Shown: one piece after another, positions 62,073 through 64,000 of the stretch
How the letters are laid out: each line of letters opens with the position of its first letter
Position numbering within the stretch: position 1 is the stretch's first letter
NCBI RefSeq assembly: GCF_000183725.1
Contig: NC_014762.1
Coordinates: forward strand, 1,612,001 to 1,676,000
DNA: 64,000 nucleotides
Reading direction: 5' to 3'
From: Sulfuricurvum kujiense DSM 16994
GTDB taxonomy: Bacteria; Campylobacterota; Campylobacteria; Campylobacterales; Sulfurimonadaceae
Program-made: the position numbers and the translations under genes
The notes under the pieces: generated by a model
Told to the model about the DNA's origin: nothing
Database searches by the model: none
What the model saw: the letters and a program-made list of their open reading frames with translations, nothing else

Positions 62073-62570
62073 TTATTCTCCTGTTTGGGTTTGCGTTTTT
62101 TGTATTTGTTCTAAACTGATCAGTTCATCCGCTTCAAAAAGCTTTAAAACATCCAAAATCATCACGACGTTCTCTTCCATCTGCGCCATCGAGCAGATAA
62201 AATCGGTATCGATATTGTTGCCGAATTTCGGCGGTTCGCTCAAATTCGCGCTGTCAATGCTTGCCACCTCTTCGACACGGTCGACGATAAAACCGATATT
62301 GACCTTGTCGACTTCGACAATGACAATCGTCGTATTCATATCGGATTCGCGTGTCTCCATCCCGAAACGAAGACGCGTATCCACAACAGGGATGATCGAG
62401 CCGCGCAGATTGATCACCCCTTTTATGTACTCGGGTGTTTTCGGGACATGGGTAACTTTCATCATCGCAATGATCTCTTTGATCCGATCGATCGCAATCC
62501 CGTACTGTTCCTCTCCAAGATAGAACGTCAAATACCGTTCTCTCCGGGACTGTAGTGTGTTTTGTTCCAT
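62073..62570 (-). CDS. cheW: chemotaxis coupling protein CheW
   Basis: The protein has 165 residues from the ATG at 62570, preceded by GGGGGTC; in-frame ATGs at 62609 and 62693 would lengthen it. It is a single CheW domain: RYLTFYLGEEQYGIAIDRIK, VTHVPKTPEYIKGVINLRGS, IIPVVDTRLRFGM and VGFIVDRVEEV-like strands. It bridges chemoreceptors and the CheA kinase. Being directly upstream of the 60424 receptor suggests a dedicated pair. A tail of about 25 residues after the domain (LISLEQIQKTQTQTGE) is extra. Confidence 0.92.
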   Translation of the reverse strand: MEQNTLQSRRERYLTFYLGEEQYGIAIDRIKEIIAMMKVTHVPKTPEYIKGVINLRGSIIPVVDTRLRFGMETRESDMNTTIVIVEVDKVNIGFIVDRVEEVASIDSANLSEPPKFGNNIDTDFICSMAQMEENVVMILDVLKLFEADELISLEQIQKTQTQTGE

Positions 62571-62664
62571 ATTTAGACCCCCAATATCATGATTAGAAAT
62601 TTTGTCCATTTTTTCATCTTCATACCCCTTTAATTGTAGTGATTTTTCATGGGTGATTCTACCG

Positions 62665-63204
62665 TTACAAAAACTTCTCGATATCCGCTGCAATCTCTTC
62701 GGGTTTTACTCTCGGAGAATATTTGCGAAGCACAAATCCGTTACGATCTATCAGGTATTTGGTAAAATTCCACTCTATCGGTTCACTTTGACTTACCCCT
62801 GATATCCCGTTTTTTAGATAATGGTAAAGCGGATTAATATTAACCCCGCTGACATCGATTTTTCCGAATATCGGAAACGTTACCCCGTACTTGAGCTTGC
62901 AGAATTTCTCAAGTTCCGGCCCCGCCAACGGCTCTTGAGATGAAAACTGATTGGTAGGAAATCCGAGTACCGCAAACCCGCGGGAACTATATGTACTGTA
63001 CAGCTTTTCAAGCCCTCCGAGTTGAGGGGTATAAGCGCATCGGCTGGCAATATTGACGATCAACAAGACCTTTCCCCTATACGGTTCCAGTGTTGTTGTC
63101 TCATTGCGAAGTGTTTTGACTTCATATTTATAAATGGATGCGGCATTCAGCAACAATGCAAGTACTGTAATTACCCATGCTCCAAGCCACCATTTCTTTT
63201 TCAT
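62665..63204 (-). CDS. membrane-anchored glutathione-peroxidase-like thiol peroxidase
   Basis: The protein has 179 residues. An N-terminal hydrophobic stretch (about 5-23, WWLGAWVITVLALLLNAAS) makes it a signal-anchored or exported protein, unlike typical cytosolic GPx. The catalytic core has VNIASRCAYTPQ with the peroxidatic Cys, GFPTNQF with the Gln, and IEWNFTKYLID with the Trp and Asn of the tetrad. It should reduce hydroperoxides using thioredoxin-like donors in the periplasm. It is a Cys, not selenocysteine, form. It lies 94 bases upstream of the cheW start on the same strand. Confidence 0.9.
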   Translation of the reverse strand: MKKKWWLGAWVITVLALLLNAASIYKYEVKTLRNETTTLEPYRGKVLLIVNIASRCAYTPQLGGLEKLYSTYSSRGFAVLGFPTNQFSSQEPLAGPELEKFCKLKYGVTFPIFGKIDVSGVNINPLYHYLKNGISGVSQSEPIEWNFTKYLIDRNGFVLRKYSPRVKPEEIAADIEKFL

Positions 63205-63239
63205 GATTCAGCCCTCCTTTAAATTGATTTAATCGGTTT

Positions 63240-64000
63240 TTAGCCTATATCAGGCATCGGTTCGCCGAAATAATATCCTTGCGAATAGTTGATCCCCATC
63301 GATTTGACTTTGTGAAATACCGATTCCGAACTGACAAATTCGGCTACCGTAGGTATTCCCATCGACTGCGCCAGCGAAACAATCGTTTTAACGATCAGCT
63401 CGCTTGTCTTGTTACAGTCGATATCCTGAATGTACGCAGCATCGATTTTTATGATGTCGACGTGCATGGAATGGATGCGGTAAAAATTTGATTTGTCGCT
63501 GCCGAAATCATCGATTGCGATCGTATATCCCATCTGTGAGAGTTCATGCAGCTGTTTAACCGATTCATCCGTCCCGTTTGCCGAAATATTCTCCAAAATC
63601 TCCAGTGTCACTCTGGATGGTTCAATGCCGTATTTTTCTCCCAATTGCGCCATCATGGCGGCAAAATTGCGGTTTTGAATATCCTCTTCCGTTATATTGA
63701 CGCTAAATGACATCGATTTATCGGCGAACATGGCATAACTCTTTTCCATAATGACTTGCGTAATTTGAGGAAGGAGACCGACCAGTTTTGCCGGTTCGAT
63801 AAAATGTCTCGGACTTATCGCGGTCCCGTTCTCGATAATCCGTGCCAATGCTTCGTATTTGACAATTTGCCCAGTAGCGTTATCGACGATAGGTTGAAAA
63901 TAGGGGACAATCCTATCTTCGTTGAGAGCAAGACGGATTTTGCGCATCCACTCGATATTATTTTTCTGCCGAGCTATAAAATCAGAATCATCCCGAAAAA
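63240..64000 (-). CDS. EAL-domain c-di-GMP phosphodiesterase (N-terminus outside window)
   Basis: The frame is open to the right window edge (about 253 residues seen), starting with DSDFIARQKNNIEW before the EAL domain. The EAL domain is complete: YFQPIVDN, YEALARI, FSVNITEEDI, LEILENI, IDDFGSDKSNF, IIKIDAAYI, AEFVSSE and SQGYYFGEPM. All metal and catalytic residues are kept, so c-di-GMP hydrolysis is likely. It is similar to the EAL half of the 21122 protein. What lies N-terminal (GGDEF, PAS or REC) cannot be seen. It lies 35 bases upstream of the peroxidase gene on the same strand. Confidence 0.88.
   Translation of the reverse strand, partial: FRDDSDFIARQKNNIEWMRKIRLALNEDRIVPYFQPIVDNATGQIVKYEALARIIENGTAISPRHFIEPAKLVGLLPQITQVIMEKSYAMFADKSMSFSVNITEEDIQNRNFAAMMAQLGEKYGIEPSRVTLEILENISANGTDESVKQLHELSQMGYTIAIDDFGSDKSNFYRIHSMHVDIIKIDAAYIQDIDCNKTSELIVKTIVSLAQSMGIPTVAEFVSSESVFHKVKSMGINYSQGYYFGEPMPDIG

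Overview
The window comes from a free-living, flagellated member of the Campylobacterota, most likely a Sulfurimonas/Sulfuricurvum-type organism. This is inferred from several traits: a two-subunit-type pyruvate carboxylase B chain, histidine kinases with the HQWRQP phospho-acceptor box, an FlhX-like FlhB-C paralogue next to a FliK-like protein, Campylobacter-style chemoreceptors, and genes packed with short gaps and ATGA-type overlaps. No gap exceeds about 270 bases. I see no insertion sequence, prophage, CRISPR array or rRNA. There is one tRNA, Gly-UCC.

Layout. 1-11.5 kb: a truncated molybdopterin oxidoreductase, CheV, pyruvate carboxylase B with a small OadG-like partner, pyrophosphatase, a few envelope proteins, a DUF523/DUF1722 protein with CPD photolyase, and a chemoreceptor. 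11.5-17 kb: a second chemoreceptor, a solute-binding-protein/GGDEF sensor and an RhlE-type helicase. 17-27.5 kb: a tandem-POTRA protein, a split Aer-like receptor (PAS protein plus CZB chemoreceptor), then a six-gene phosphorelay/c-di-GMP operon. 27.5-41.4 kb: a REC/PilZ-like protein, a GGDEF-EAL protein, an HD-GYP protein, a LOV-winged-helix regulator, a REC-GGDEF protein, a methyltransferase, and a PhnD / hybrid kinase / REC-PAS-GGDEF operon. 41.5-53.7 kb: FliK-like and FlhX-like proteins, a chemoreceptor, an RND exporter, tRNA-Gly and housekeeping or hypothetical genes. 53.7-64 kb: five more c-di-GMP proteins (one with a LOV domain), a chemoreceptor of a different class with its own CheW, a membrane-anchored glutathione-peroxidase-like enzyme and a truncated EAL protein.

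How it works together. About twelve genes make, break or resemble c-di-GMP enzymes: seven intact GGDEF domains, all with an RxxD I-site; three EAL domains; one HD-GYP domain; two degenerate proteins. Five chemoreceptors, CheV, CheW and a PAS partner lie among them. Inputs include probable blue light (two LOV domains), redox state (two Aer-type PAS domains), zinc or oxidant (CZB) and periplasmic ligands (PhnD, NMT1, SBP3, Cache and PilJ-type domains).

The most notable signal is a 33-base promoter architecture found four times (17137, 19900, 24003, 33497). Each copy has two directly repeated boxes with an 11-base period, the second box exactly 13 bases before a -10 hexamer. The copies precede the POTRA/split-receptor operon, the phosphorelay operon, the OmpR-type response regulator inside that operon, and the LOV-winged-helix regulator. 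This looks like an autoregulated OmpR/PhoB-type regulon linking energy taxis, phosphorelay and light sensing. Other points of interest are a G8 tract that frameshifts the PhnD-like sensor (possible phase variation), a recombined remnant of the methyltransferase gene, and a sigma-54 promoter in front of a 30-residue membrane peptide.
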